The notes under the pieces were generated by a model. That model ran no database searches. It had not been told where the DNA came from and was given only the letters and a program-made list of their open reading frames with translations. This document shows, piece by piece, positions 25,739-34,463 of a DNA stretch of 64,000 nucleotides. The stretch's first letter is position 1. The number at the start of each line of letters is the position of its first letter. Source of the stretch: Kineococcus rhizosphaerae (GTDB taxonomy: Bacteria > Actinomycetota > Actinomycetes > Actinomycetales > Kineococcaceae); assembly GCF_003002055.1 (NCBI RefSeq), contig NZ_PVZF01000016.1:62001-126000 (forward strand). The letters are read 5' to 3'. A program made the position numbers and the translations under genes.

Positions 25739-26791
25739 TCACCGCTGGAGTTCCGCGGGCCGGGCCAGACCCCGGACCTCGACGGTGGGCCAGTGCGGGT
25801 CGACGGTCAGGACCTCGATCCCGGCCTCGTCCAGGACGACGGTGTCCTCGACCTTCACGGCCGGGGCGGTCGGGTTCCACGCGAAGGCCCCGCCGGCGAC
25901 GACGCGGTCGGGGACGTGCGGGGTGGCGCGCGGGTCCCGTCCGGCGTACCCGGTGGGCCCGCCCTGGTGGTGGCGGGTCCACTCGTCGGCGGCCAGGCCG
26001 TGCCGGGGGTAGGCGGCGGCGACGTCGGCGAGCACGTCGGCGAGCGCGCGCCCGGGGGTGCAGGCGGCGAACGCGTCGGCCTCGACCTGCAGGACCGCGC
26101 CGGTGGCCCCGGCGGTCCGCGCGTCGGGCGCGTCGAAGGCGACCCAGCGGGTGAGGTCGGCGATCAGCCCGTGGCGGCGCCCGCAGACGACGACCACCGC
26201 CCGGCGCCCGAGCGGCCCCGGGCCGGGCACGGGGTGGCGCAGGCCGAGCCGGTCCTGACCGGCGACGAGCAGGACGAGGACGTCGATCCCCTCGGCCAGC
26301 AGCAGCCCCCCGACGCGCGCGGCCAGGGAGTTCTCGGACTCCCCCGGTTCGGCGGTGAGCAGGGCGCGCGTGAGGACGCCCGCGCAGGTGCGGCCCAGGG
26401 CGCGGTACCGCGCCCGTTCGGCGGGCAGCAGCCGGGCCCGGGCGGCGCGCAGTTCCGCGGCCAGGGACTCCTCGGGCACGAGGCCGTCCGGGGCGGCGAG
26501 CGCGGGAGGCGTCGTCCAGGGCACGGGGTGGACCCGCACGTCGGGCGGCAGTTCCCCGGCCTCGAGGCGTTCGACCTCGTTGAGCGCGCAGTGCACGACG
26601 TCGTCGCGACCGTCGGCCTCGACGGCGAGGACCGGTGCGGCCCCGGCCCCCACGTCGACGCGGGTCCCGTCGAGGTACCACGCCAGGGTGGGACCCGTCG
26701 TGAGCAGGACCGCGTCGTGGCCGGTGCGGTCGAGGAGTTCGCGCAGCCGTCGCCGCTTCTCCGGGCGGTCGGCGCCCACGGCGCTACTCAC
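25739..26791 (-). CDS. M24-fold protein with degenerate metal site
   Basis: The 350-residue product resembles M24/Xaa-Pro-aminopeptidase-like proteins: an N-terminal creatinase-type domain (TLAWYLDGTRVDVG) and a C-terminal domain with EWTRHHQGGPTGYAGRDPRATP and VKVEDTVVLDEAGIEVLT. The Asp of the usual Y/A-D-x-x-R segment survives in LIADLTRW, but the complete Asp-Asp-His-Glu-Glu set is not evident. The GTG start overlaps the stop of the enolase-superfamily gene. It is the fifth gene of the operon starting at 30858. It may hydrolyse a C-N or ester bond, or have lost catalysis. It is only distantly like the creatinase-fold protein at 1504. Confidence 0.75.
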   Translation of the reverse strand: MSSAVGADRPEKRRRLRELLDRTGHDAVLLTTGPTLAWYLDGTRVDVGAGAAPVLAVEADGRDDVVHCALNEVERLEAGELPPDVRVHPVPWTTPPALAAPDGLVPEESLAAELRAARARLLPAERARYRALGRTCAGVLTRALLTAEPGESENSLAARVGGLLLAEGIDVLVLLVAGQDRLGLRHPVPGPGPLGRRAVVVVCGRRHGLIADLTRWVAFDAPDARTAGATGAVLQVEADAFAACTPGRALADVLADVAAAYPRHGLAADEWTRHHQGGPTGYAGRDPRATPHVPDRVVAGGAFAWNPTAPAVKVEDTVVLDEAGIEVLTVDPHWPTVEVRGLARPAELQR

Positions 26792-27915
26792 CGGGCGACC
26801 CCGAACTCGAACCCCAGCCCGGCGCGGGTGCCGCCCCGGAACTCCCCGTCCGCGCACCGCCCGCCGGTGGGCGCCGCCAGGATGCCGAGTTCGGCGAAAC
26901 CGGCGTCCTCGACGTCCTCGACCCAGGTCCGCTCGGGCAGGGTGAGGGCGAGCTGCCCGGACAGTTCGGGCAGCAGGTGCGGGGCGAGTTCCAGCCCGGC
27001 CGAGCGCACGAGGTCGGCGATGCGCAGGAAGGGGGTGATCCCACCCACGCGGACGACGTTGGGCTGCAGCACGTCGGCGGCACCCGCGGCGACGAGGTCG
27101 CGGAACCGGTACCACGTGTGGACGTTCTCCCCGACGGCGATGCGGGCCGCGGTCCGCCGGCGCAGTTCCACCAGGCCGAGCGTGTCGTCGGCGCGCAGGG
27201 GTTCCTCGACCCACGTGAGGTCGAACTCGGCCAGGGCGCCGAGGGCGGTGGTGGCCCGGTCCAGGTCCCAGCGCTGGTTCGCGTCCACCATGAGGGCCCG
27301 GTCGGGTCCGAGCAGCTCCCGCACCGCGGCGACCCGCCGCAGGTCCTCGCGCAGGTCCGGACGGCCCACCTTGATCTTCACGCCGGTGTGGCCGGCGCCG
27401 ATCCAGCGACGGACCTGGTCGAGCAGTTCGGCGTCGGGGTAGTGCAGGTTCACGCCGCTGCCGTAGGTGGGCTGGCTGTCGCGGCGACGGCCGACGAGGT
27501 CGGTGACCGAGGTGCCGGCCGCGCGGGCGCGCAGGTCCCACAGCGCCAGGTCGAGACCGGCCAGGGCGATCGTCGTGACCCCTCCCCCACCGGCTTCGTG
27601 CAGGTGTTCCCACGCCTGCGTCCACCACGTCGTCGCGGCGGGCCGGCCGATCGCGAACTCCCGCACGTCCTCGCGCAGCAGGGCCAGGACGGCTCCGGCG
27701 CCGATGGTCGGCGTCCAGCTGAAACCCGTCCCCGTGGAACCGTCGGAGGCGTGGACGCGGGTGGTCAGCACGTGGACGCGGGTGACGTCGGGGCCCCACG
27801 GCCGGCTCAGCGGGACGGTCAGGTGCTCGACGTCGAGGTCGGTGACGACCGGGGTGCCGGGGCCGGCGAGGCCGTCGGTGGGAGCGGCGTCGCGCGGGAC
27901 GGGGACCGCGTTCAC
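26788..27915 (-). CDS. Enolase-superfamily sugar-acid dehydratase-like enzyme (MR/MLE)
   Basis: A 375-residue mandelate-racemase/muconate-lactonising family protein. The catalytic KxK pair is K180-K182 in GVKIKVG, the metal ligands are D211 (VDANQRW), E237 (VEEPL) and E263 (VGENVH), and H313 in LAPHLLPE is the likely general acid/base. This pattern is usual for dehydratases of aldonic or aldaric acids. In a pectin locus a galactonate-, galactarate- or arabinonate-type substrate is reasonable. The GTG start overlaps the epimerase stop (GTGA). Substrate specificity cannot be fixed from sequence alone. Confidence 0.9.
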   Translation of the reverse strand: MNAVPVPRDAAPTDGLAGPGTPVVTDLDVEHLTVPLSRPWGPDVTRVHVLTTRVHASDGSTGTGFSWTPTIGAGAVLALLREDVREFAIGRPAATTWWTQAWEHLHEAGGGGVTTIALAGLDLALWDLRARAAGTSVTDLVGRRRDSQPTYGSGVNLHYPDAELLDQVRRWIGAGHTGVKIKVGRPDLREDLRRVAAVRELLGPDRALMVDANQRWDLDRATTALGALAEFDLTWVEEPLRADDTLGLVELRRRTAARIAVGENVHTWYRFRDLVAAGAADVLQPNVVRVGGITPFLRIADLVRSAGLELAPHLLPELSGQLALTLPERTWVEDVEDAGFAELGILAAPTGGRCADGEFRGGTRAGLGFEFGVAR

Positions 27916-28838
27916 CCGGCGACCTGCGCCGTCTGCGCGACCGCGGTCAGGTCGGGCGCCCCCCGCAGTTCCGTCCGCCACGTCCGCCGGGGCCGCCAGC
28001 CGAGCAGCCGTTCGGCCTTGGCGCAGGAGAAGGCGGCCTGGTGGCGCTCGAGGTTCTGCGCGGGGGCGGCCGCGGCGGGCAGCGTCGCCGTGATCGCCTG
28101 CGCGGTGGGTTCCACGGCGAGGGCGTCGGCCGCCCCGACGAAGAAGCACTCCCCGGAGACGCGGGCGTCGGCCACCTCGACCCAGCGGAGCACGAACTCC
28201 CCCGCGTCGCGGGCGTCGACGTAGTTGAACAACGAGACCGCGGCCAGGCCGGGGTCGCGCAGGCGGTCGGCCACCGTGTGCCCCTGCTGGGTCGGGGCCC
28301 CGTCCCACTCCTCGGGGGCGACGACGAAGCACGGGCGGAAGCTGCCGAGGACCGTTCCCGGGGTGGTCCGCGCGTGCACGCCCACGACCCCTTCGACGAC
28401 CTGCTTGGACAACGCGTACGCGTTCCACGGGGCCGTCGGGTGGTCCTCGTCCACGGGCAGGTACTGCGGGACCCAGCCCTGCGGCGCGCCGTACCCCAGG
28501 ACGGTCGGGCTGCCCGCGGCCAGCACCTTCGTGGCGCCGGCGCGCACCGCGGCGGACACGACGACCTGGGCCAGACGGGTGTTGGTGGTCAGGATCTGCA
28601 GCTCGGGCGCGCTGAAGGGGACGGCGATGGCGGCCAGGTGCACGACGGCGTCCGGGCGCTGCTCGGCGAACGCCGCCTCGACCGCCGCCTCGTCGAGCAG
28701 GTCCAGCCGCAGGTTCGGCACGGCGGGGTCGGGGTGGTCGAGCCGGTCGACGCTGACGACGTGGTGGCCGGCGTCGCCGAGCACGCTGACGACGCTGCGG
28801 CCGAGCCGGCCCGCACCGCCGGTGACGAGGATCTTCAC
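27912..28838 (-). CDS. NAD-dependent epimerase/dehydratase family SDR
   Basis: The 308-residue extended SDR has TGGAGRLGRSV at the N terminus, VVHLAAIAVPFS, and the catalytic Tyr-Lys pair in YALSKQ. A related group includes uronate dehydrogenases, which would suit a pectin locus by turning an aldehyde-sugar acid into a lactone, but the family is broad. GTG at 28838 has AGGAGG seven bases upstream, and the stop of the previous gene overlaps it. It lies directly before the enolase-superfamily dehydratase, so an oxidation-then-dehydration route is plausible. Confidence 0.85.
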   Translation of the reverse strand: MKILVTGGAGRLGRSVVSVLGDAGHHVVSVDRLDHPDPAVPNLRLDLLDEAAVEAAFAEQRPDAVVHLAAIAVPFSAPELQILTTNTRLAQVVVSAAVRAGATKVLAAGSPTVLGYGAPQGWVPQYLPVDEDHPTAPWNAYALSKQVVEGVVGVHARTTPGTVLGSFRPCFVVAPEEWDGAPTQQGHTVADRLRDPGLAAVSLFNYVDARDAGEFVLRWVEVADARVSGECFFVGAADALAVEPTAQAITATLPAAAAPAQNLERHQAAFSCAKAERLLGWRPRRTWRTELRGAPDLTAVAQTAQVAG

Positions 28839-30049
28839 GGACGTCCTCCTGGGGAACTGCTCGGGGCGCCCGGCGCGGCGGGCCGCAGCCGGGTGAGCCA
28901 GTCGAAGGCCTCGGCCTGCATCGGCGGGTCGAAGCGGTGCGGGGCCTCGTGCACGCTCGCGCGCAACGCCTCGGGGGCGTCGGCGTAGCAGGCGTTGAGG
29001 AGCCGGCGGGCGGGGGCGATCCCCTCGGCGGGGAACAGGGCGTCCCGGGCGGCGAACTGGACCAGCAGCGGCGTCGGCGCGATCGAGCCGACCACCTGCG
29101 GCCAGTCCGCGACGGTGCCCAGCCCGGGGGTCATCAGCGCCCAGGTGTGCGCGTGCAGGTGGTGCGGCAGCGTCTGCGCCAGCGCGGAGACCATCGCGCT
29201 GACCACGACGCCCCGGACGGCACCGGCGAGGTCGGCCTCGTCGCGGGCCAAGGCCGCGGTGATCGCCGCGCGCGCCCCGCCGCCGGACAGCCCGAGCAGG
29301 GCGACCCCGCCGGGTTCGACGCCGGGGTCGGCGGCGAGCACCGACAGGGCCAGCAGGTCCTCGCGGGCCAGCACCCCCGCCCACGAGGTGCCCAGGACGC
29401 CCAGGGCCTTGGCCACGGCGTCCTCGGCGGCCCCGGCGCGCACGTCGTACTCCTCGGCCTCGTCGAACTCCTCGCCGCGGGCGGTGCGGGCGGCGAGTTC
29501 GAACTCGGCGGCCGCGGTGCTGCGCGGCGGCAGGACGTCGAGGGGCGCGCGCCGGCTGCCCCAGCCGAAGCCGTCGTGGACCAGGACGTGGTGGCCGCGG
29601 CGCGCGAGGTCCTCGGCGGGGGCGCGGCCGCCGTAGAGGGTTTCGCGGACCCCGGTGAGCAGCGGGTGCGCGGGGCGGCCCTCGGGTCCGTCGGCGAGCT
29701 TGTCGAGCCCGAAGCTCTTGACACCGCCGTGGCAGTGCAGGAACAGGGCCCCCGGCAGCGGCCCCGCCTGCCCGGCCGGGCGCAGCACCCGGCCGGCGAC
29801 CCTGGACCCGAAACCCGCGTCCCAGCTCAGCTCGGCACCGTCGAGCCCGTCCCGGCTCCACTCGTCGTGCACGACGACGTCGGCCTCGGAGACGCTGGGC
29901 CGCAGGGGGACACCGATGGCGGCGCGCAGGCGGCGACGGACCGTCGCCGCGTCCGGCGCGTCGGCGCCGAACAAGGGCCAGGACCGCGCCACGAGGTCCA
30001 CCAGGCCCTCCGGGACGCCGAGGCGGCCCGGTCCCGCACCGGCGTTCAC
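28835..30049 (-). CDS. Alpha/beta hydrolase, acetyl-xylan-esterase/dienelactone-hydrolase-like
   Basis: The 404-residue cytoplasmic hydrolase has the nucleophile elbow GLSGGGAR, an oxyanion segment FLHCHGG, a late acid residue in FAARDALFPAEG and a C-terminal His in HEAPHRFDPPM. The layout resembles large alpha/beta esterases acting on acylated sugars. It overlaps both neighbours by GTGA. Within this operon it probably removes acetyl or other ester groups from imported sugar fragments. No signal peptide is present. Confidence 0.8.
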   Translation of the reverse strand: MNAGAGPGRLGVPEGLVDLVARSWPLFGADAPDAATVRRRLRAAIGVPLRPSVSEADVVVHDEWSRDGLDGAELSWDAGFGSRVAGRVLRPAGQAGPLPGALFLHCHGGVKSFGLDKLADGPEGRPAHPLLTGVRETLYGGRAPAEDLARRGHHVLVHDGFGWGSRRAPLDVLPPRSTAAAEFELAARTARGEEFDEAEEYDVRAGAAEDAVAKALGVLGTSWAGVLAREDLLALSVLAADPGVEPGGVALLGLSGGGARAAITAALARDEADLAGAVRGVVVSAMVSALAQTLPHHLHAHTWALMTPGLGTVADWPQVVGSIAPTPLLVQFAARDALFPAEGIAPARRLLNACYADAPEALRASVHEAPHRFDPPMQAEAFDWLTRLRPAAPGAPSSSPGGRP

Positions 30050-30858
30050 GCGGCACCGGCCACGTCGGTGGTGAACTCCTGCACCAGCCGGGCGAACTCC
30101 TCGGGGCGTTCGAGCATGACGAAGTGCCCGCCGCCCTCGACGCGCTCGCACCGCACCCCGGCCGCCCGCAACGCGTCCCACCGGTCGTAGGTGCGGAACC
30201 CGGCGACCAGCAGCGTGGGCACGGTGGTGCGGGCGAGGACGTCGTTCAGGGTCCCGCCGAGGGCGTCGCAGATCGCGACCGCGCTGCGCACGACCGCCAG
30301 CGGGTCGGCCGTGCGGACCTCCGCGCGGCGTTCGGGGGTCTCCCGCGACAGCAGGCGGTCCCAGCCCCCGTGGGGCAGGTCCGCCTCGGAGTGCGCGGCG
30401 AGGTCGCCCGGTTCGACGGCCACCGGGTCGAGACCGGGTTCGACGAGGACGAGCGAGCGCACGAGGTGCGGGTGCCGGTCGGCCAGGACGACGGCGACGG
30501 ACCCGCCGAGGCTGTGCGCGAGCACGTCCACCGGCGCGCCGACGGTGCTCAGCGCCGCCGCCACGGCGTCGGCGTGCTCGACGAGGGTGTACCCGAAGCT
30601 CGCGGGCCGGTCCGACAGGCCGTGGCCGACGAGGTCCACGAACAGGGCCGGCCGGCCCGTCCGGGCCGCGGTGTCCGCCCAGCTGGCGAGGTTCCCGCAG
30701 CCCAGGCCGTGCAGGTAGGCGACGGGGGCACCGGTCCCCCACGTGCGCACCCAGCGCACGCACCCGTCCGCCCCCGGCAGCCGAGCTGCCCCCGTCGTCA
30801 TCGTGGCGTCACCGTCGACACTCCCGCTCCCTCCGGCGTCCTCGCCGGGATCCGTCAC
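30046..30858 (-). CDS. Alpha/beta hydrolase, first gene of leftward operon
   Basis: A typical alpha/beta hydrolase fold protein: oxyanion HG in YLHGLGCGN, nucleophile in AHSLGGSVAV, and the catalytic His in GGGHFVMLERPEEF. GTG at 30858 gives 270 residues; an ATG at 30801 would give 251 and removes a Gly/Ser/Asp-rich lead, so the start is uncertain. It is the promoter-proximal gene of the operon 30858 to 25739. A LacI-type operator lies 14 bases upstream. Carboxylesterase or lactonase activity is possible; a lactonase would fit after a uronate or aldose oxidation step. Confidence 0.85.
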   Translation of the reverse strand: MTDPGEDAGGSGSVDGDATMTTGAARLPGADGCVRWVRTWGTGAPVAYLHGLGCGNLASWADTAARTGRPALFVDLVGHGLSDRPASFGYTLVEHADAVAAALSTVGAPVDVLAHSLGGSVAVVLADRHPHLVRSLVLVEPGLDPVAVEPGDLAAHSEADLPHGGWDRLLSRETPERRAEVRTADPLAVVRSAVAICDALGGTLNDVLARTTVPTLLVAGFRTYDRWDALRAAGVRCERVEGGGHFVMLERPEEFARLVQEFTTDVAGAA

Positions 30859-30871
30859 CTCGTGGTGCTGA

Positions 30872-30885
30872 GCAACCGCTTACCC
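30872..30885 (-). promoter_or_regulatory. LacI-type operator 1
   Basis: Read on the minus strand the site is GGGTAAGCGGTTGC, a CG-centred LacI/GalR-like operator with the same AAGCG core as sites 2 and 3. It begins 14 bases upstream of the first leftward gene and should overlap its promoter. Confidence 0.65.
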
Positions 30886-31028
30886 GCACCCTAGACCGGG
30901 GGTGCCGGACACCACAACACCTCACCTCTCCTCACTGAGAAGCGCTGCGGTGCAGTACTTGGACGACAGCGGGCGGGTCTGAGAGCGCTGCAGACCACTT
31001 CACCCGGTGAACCTCTGGACCTCAGAGA

Positions 31029-31042
31029 GGAAAGCGATTACC
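31029..31042 (+). promoter_or_regulatory. LacI-type operator 2
   Basis: GGAAAGCGATTACC matches site 3 (GGAAAGCGTTTACT on the minus strand) at 12 of 14 positions and has LacI-type CG-centred symmetry. It lies 135 bases before the binding-protein gene. Confidence 0.7.
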
Positions 31043-31176
31043 CTCACAGCCACCGACGGCCGAGGACGGCCGACCGAGCGCACGGCACCGCACGCCACCG
31101 CACGGGGCGTCGACGACGACCCCCTCACCGAGCACGCCGCACGAACCCCCGCCGCACCACCACCCGAGGAGACAGC

Positions 31177-32493
31177 GTGTCCACTCACCCCCTCAGCCGC
31201 CGGACGGTCCTGGCCGCCGGCACGGCGACCGCCTCGGCCCTCGCCCTCACCGGCTGCAGCCGCTTCGGCGCCTCCTCCAGCGGTGGCTCCGGCGAGGGCG
31301 GCACGCAGCTGACCGTCATGGCCTGGGCCAGCGCCGAGCAGGCCGCCATGTACGAGAAGGCGTTCGCCGCCTACCACGAGGCCAACCCCGACGTCACGGT
31401 GAAGCTCGAGTGGATGGACGTCAGCAGCTACCAGGACAAGCTCAACACGCGCTTCGCGGCCGGGAACCCGCCGGACGTCATGTTCCTCGTCGGGCGCTGG
31501 CTCGGGGAGTACGCCTCGCGCGGCGCCCTCGCCGACCTGTCGACGTTCCCCGACGACCTGCACCTCGACGCCCTCGACGACGGGATCCTGGCCTCCGGCC
31601 GGCTCGACGGCAAGCTGCACGGCGTCCCCACCGGGACGACGACGGCGGCCCTGGTCTACAACACGAAGATCCTCCAGCAGGCCGGGGTCACCCTGCCGAA
31701 CACCGACACCTGGAGCTGGCAGGACTTCCACGACGTCAACGTCGCCATCACCAAGGGCACCGACGGCAAGAGCTTCGGCACGGGCTACAACATCCCCTGG
31801 CCGCCCACCGTCGCCCAGTGGGCCGGTCAGCGCGGGGAGACGCTCTTCACCGAGGAGGGCGCCCTGGGCCTGTCCGCCCAGACCCTCGCCGCTTACTTCC
31901 AGATGACCGTCGACCTGCGCAACGCCGGCGGCTACGCCCCCGCGGGCAGCCTCGACGACCAGGCGACCACGGTCGAGAACTCACCCCTGGGCAAGGGGTT
32001 CGTCGCCTCGCAGAGCATCCCCGCCAACGTCTTCGCCGACTACAACACCGCCCTGGACGGGAACCTCACGCTCGTGCGCTTCCCCGGGGAGTCCCCCACC
32101 CACGGGTACCAGATCACCCCGACCCTGCTCTGGTCGCAGGCCGCGCAGTCGAAGAACCCCGAGGCGGCCGCCGCCCTCATCGACTACCTGACCAACGACG
32201 CAAAGTCCTTCGAGGCGCGCTCGGCCCTGCTCGGCGTCCCCGTCAACCCGGACGTCGCGAGCCAGGTCGCCACGACGCTGCCCGCGGACGGCAAGACGTT
32301 CGTCGACTTCCTGCTCGCGCTCGGCGACGAGGAGCTCCCGGCCTACTACCTCGAACCGGCCGGGGCGGGCGAGATCGCCGACAACCTGGTGAGCATCGCC
32401 ACCGAGGTCGAGTTCGGCCGCATGACGCCCCAGCAGGCCGGCGAGAAGTTCGTCACCGACGCCCAGGCCAGCCTGTCCCGCGCCGCGTCCTGA
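31177..32493 (+). CDS. Sugar-binding lipoprotein of second CUT1 ABC importer
   Basis: A 438-residue binding protein (SBP_bac_1) with a twin-arginine lipoprotein signal: LSRRTVLAAG and lipobox LTGC. The mature start LTVMAWASAEQAAMYEKAF is typical of the family. It is the first gene of the rightward operon, with two permeases, an oxidoreductase and an esterase behind it. The ligand is probably a pectin- or hemicellulose-derived oligosaccharide, judging from the neighbours. GTG at 31177 follows GAGGAGA. Confidence 0.92.
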   Translation: MSTHPLSRRTVLAAGTATASALALTGCSRFGASSSGGSGEGGTQLTVMAWASAEQAAMYEKAFAAYHEANPDVTVKLEWMDVSSYQDKLNTRFAAGNPPDVMFLVGRWLGEYASRGALADLSTFPDDLHLDALDDGILASGRLDGKLHGVPTGTTTAALVYNTKILQQAGVTLPNTDTWSWQDFHDVNVAITKGTDGKSFGTGYNIPWPPTVAQWAGQRGETLFTEEGALGLSAQTLAAYFQMTVDLRNAGGYAPAGSLDDQATTVENSPLGKGFVASQSIPANVFADYNTALDGNLTLVRFPGESPTHGYQITPTLLWSQAAQSKNPEAAAALIDYLTNDAKSFEARSALLGVPVNPDVASQVATTLPADGKTFVDFLLALGDEELPAYYLEPAGAGEIADNLVSIATEVEFGRMTPQQAGEKFVTDAQASLSRAAS

Positions 32494-32552
32494 CCGGACG
32501 GGACCACCCAGGACGACCCAGGACCACCCACCACCCAGCACGAGGAGGAACG

Positions 32553-33506
32553 ATGAGCGCCAGTGCCCCCGGGTCGGTGCTGACCGCCGCACCGGGCGGG
32601 GCCCCACCGCCCCGCCGGCGACGGCGCAGCTCGGCCGCCGCCGCGGAGGAACGCGCCGCGTACGTCTTCCTCCTGCCCTGGTTCCTCGGGCTGCTGTTCA
32701 CGGTGGTCCCGTTCGGCGTCTCGCTCTACCTGGCCTTCACCGACTACAACCTGCTGCAGTCCCCCCAGCTGGTCGGCCTGGAGAACTTCACCCGCGTCTT
32801 CGACGACCCCAAGGTCTCGAAGTCCGCGAGCGTCACCTTCGGCTACACGTTCCTGGCCGTGCCCATCTCGATGGTGACCGCGCTGGCCGTGGCCGTCCTG
32901 CTCAACAAGGGCGTGCGGGGGCTGAAGTTCTACCGGTCGGTGTTCTACCTGCCGTCGCTGATCGGGGCCAGCGTCGCCATCGTCATGCTGTGGCGCTCGA
33001 TCTTCGGCTACGGGGGGATCGTCAACTCCTTCCTCGGCTTCCTCGGGATCGACGGACCAGGCTGGGTCACCGACCCGGACTGGGCGCTCGTCACGCTCGT
33101 GACGCTCAGCGTCTGGGGCTTCGGTGCCTCGATGGTCATCTTCCTGGCCGGGCTGCGCCAGATCCCGGTCATGTACTACGAGGCGGCCTCGGTCGACGGG
33201 GCGGGGTGGTGGCGGCAGTTCCGCTCCATCACGCTGCCCCTGCTGAGCCCGGTCATCTTCTTCAACCTCGTGCTCGGGCTCATCGGCTCCCTGCAGACCT
33301 TCACGCAGGGCTTCGTGTTCTCCGGTGGCACCGGCGGTCCCGCCGAGTCCACGCTGTTCTACAACCTCTACCTGTACCAGCAGGGGTTCCAGCGCTTCGA
33401 CATGGGGTACGCCTCGGCCCTGGCCTGGGTGATGTTCATCGTCATCGCGTTCTTCACGGCCCTCAACTTCCTCGTCTCCAAGTACTGGGTGTTCTACGAT
33501 GACTGA
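32553..33506 (+). CDS. Sugar ABC transporter permease (MalF type), second importer
   Basis: The 317-residue permease has a basic N-terminal tail (PPRRRRRSS), six hydrophobic segments and an EAA-loop YEAASVDGAGWWRQFRSI. The ATG follows GAGGAGG. Its 3' end overlaps the next permease by eight bases. It should pair with the MalG-type protein and the upstream binding protein; the ATPase must come from elsewhere, presumably an MsiK homologue. Confidence 0.93.
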   Translation: MSASAPGSVLTAAPGGAPPPRRRRRSSAAAAEERAAYVFLLPWFLGLLFTVVPFGVSLYLAFTDYNLLQSPQLVGLENFTRVFDDPKVSKSASVTFGYTFLAVPISMVTALAVAVLLNKGVRGLKFYRSVFYLPSLIGASVAIVMLWRSIFGYGGIVNSFLGFLGIDGPGWVTDPDWALVTLVTLSVWGFGASMVIFLAGLRQIPVMYYEAASVDGAGWWRQFRSITLPLLSPVIFFNLVLGLIGSLQTFTQGFVFSGGTGGPAESTLFYNLYLYQQGFQRFDMGYASALAWVMFIVIAFFTALNFLVSKYWVFYDD

Positions 33507-34434
33507 CACGACGACCCTGATCGAGAAGAAGCCCGGCATCGCGCGCGGGCTGCGGGCGGCCACCTCGCGCTTCCGCGGCGTCGAGGCCTACCAGGAGGAA
33601 CTCACCGGGACCGCACGCACCCGGTTCCTGCGCCACGTCGTCCTCGTGGGCGTGGGGCTGGTCATGCTCTACCCGCTGCTGTGGATGGTCTCGGCGTCCT
33701 TCAAGCCCAGCGCGAAGGTGTTCTCCGACTCCAGCCTGATCCCCTCCCAGCTGGAGCTGGGCAACTACAGCGCCGGCTGGTCGGCCCTGGAGCACCCCTT
33801 CGAGCTCTACCTCGTGAACTCGCTCATCCTGGCCGTGCTCAACATCGTCGGGAACCTCGTGTCCTGCTCGATGGCCGCGTACGCCTTCTCCAGGTTGCGG
33901 TTCCGCGGCCGCAAGGCCTTCTTCGCCGCCATGCTGGGCACGATGCTGCTGCCCGCGCACGTGGTGCTCATCCCGCAGTACGTCATCTTCTCCAAGCTCG
34001 GGTGGGTCAACACCTACCTGCCGCTGACGGTCCCGGCGTTCCTGGCGACCAACGCGTTCTTCGTCTTCCTCCTCGTGCAGTTCATGCGGGCCCTGCCCAT
34101 GGAGCTGCAGGACGCGGCGAAGATCGACGGCTGCGGGCCCTACCGCACCTACCTGCAGGTCATCATGCCGCTGACGATCCCCGCCATGGCGACGGTGGCG
34201 ATCTTCACCTTCATCGCGAGCTGGAACGACTTCTTCGGCCCGCTGCTCTACCTCACCGACTCCGAGCTGTTCACCGTCCCCCTGGCGCTGCGGCAGTTCA
34301 TGTCGGCCGAGGGTGCCAGCGACTGGGGCCCGATGTTCGCGATGTCGGTGGTGTCCCTGCTGCCGGTCGTCGCGTTCTTCTTCATCGGCCAGCGCTACCT
34401 GCTCAACGGCATCGCCACGACGGGCATGAAGTGA
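33499..34434 (+). CDS. Sugar ABC transporter permease (MalG type), second importer
   Basis: The 311-residue permease has a cytoplasmic N-terminal stretch of about 50 residues, six helices and an EAA-loop ELQDAAKIDGCGPYRTY. The C terminus GIATTGMK is typical of MalG-type subunits. It overlaps the previous gene and is followed closely by the Gfo/Idh/MocA gene. Confidence 0.93.
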   Translation: MTDTTTLIEKKPGIARGLRAATSRFRGVEAYQEELTGTARTRFLRHVVLVGVGLVMLYPLLWMVSASFKPSAKVFSDSSLIPSQLELGNYSAGWSALEHPFELYLVNSLILAVLNIVGNLVSCSMAAYAFSRLRFRGRKAFFAAMLGTMLLPAHVVLIPQYVIFSKLGWVNTYLPLTVPAFLATNAFFVFLLVQFMRALPMELQDAAKIDGCGPYRTYLQVIMPLTIPAMATVAIFTFIASWNDFFGPLLYLTDSELFTVPLALRQFMSAEGASDWGPMFAMSVVSLLPVVAFFFIGQRYLLNGIATTGMK

Positions 34435-34463
34435 CCGACACCCACCCCACCGGGAGGATCCCC

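Larger units (their letters stand above)
30859..31176. promoter_or_regulatory. Divergent control region of the pectin locus
   Basis: These 318 bases separate the leftward hydrolase operon from the rightward ABC/oxidoreductase operon. They contain two LacI-type operators (30872-30885 and 31029-31042), one near each start region, and two AGCGCTGC sites at about 30941-30948 and 30984-30991 that also have the CG-centred LacI look. The spacing would permit DNA looping between the outer sites. No ORF with a ribosome site was found inside. Confidence 0.6.

Noticed and set aside
22600-26154. Plus-strand ORF of 1184 codons
   Set aside because: It covers parts of the LacI gene in another frame and the antisense of LacI-DUF6807; no domain is visible.
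31013-31027. Small inverted repeat CTCTG-GACCT-CAGAG
   Set aside because: Five-base arms are too short to separate from chance; the neighbouring LacI-type site explains the region better.
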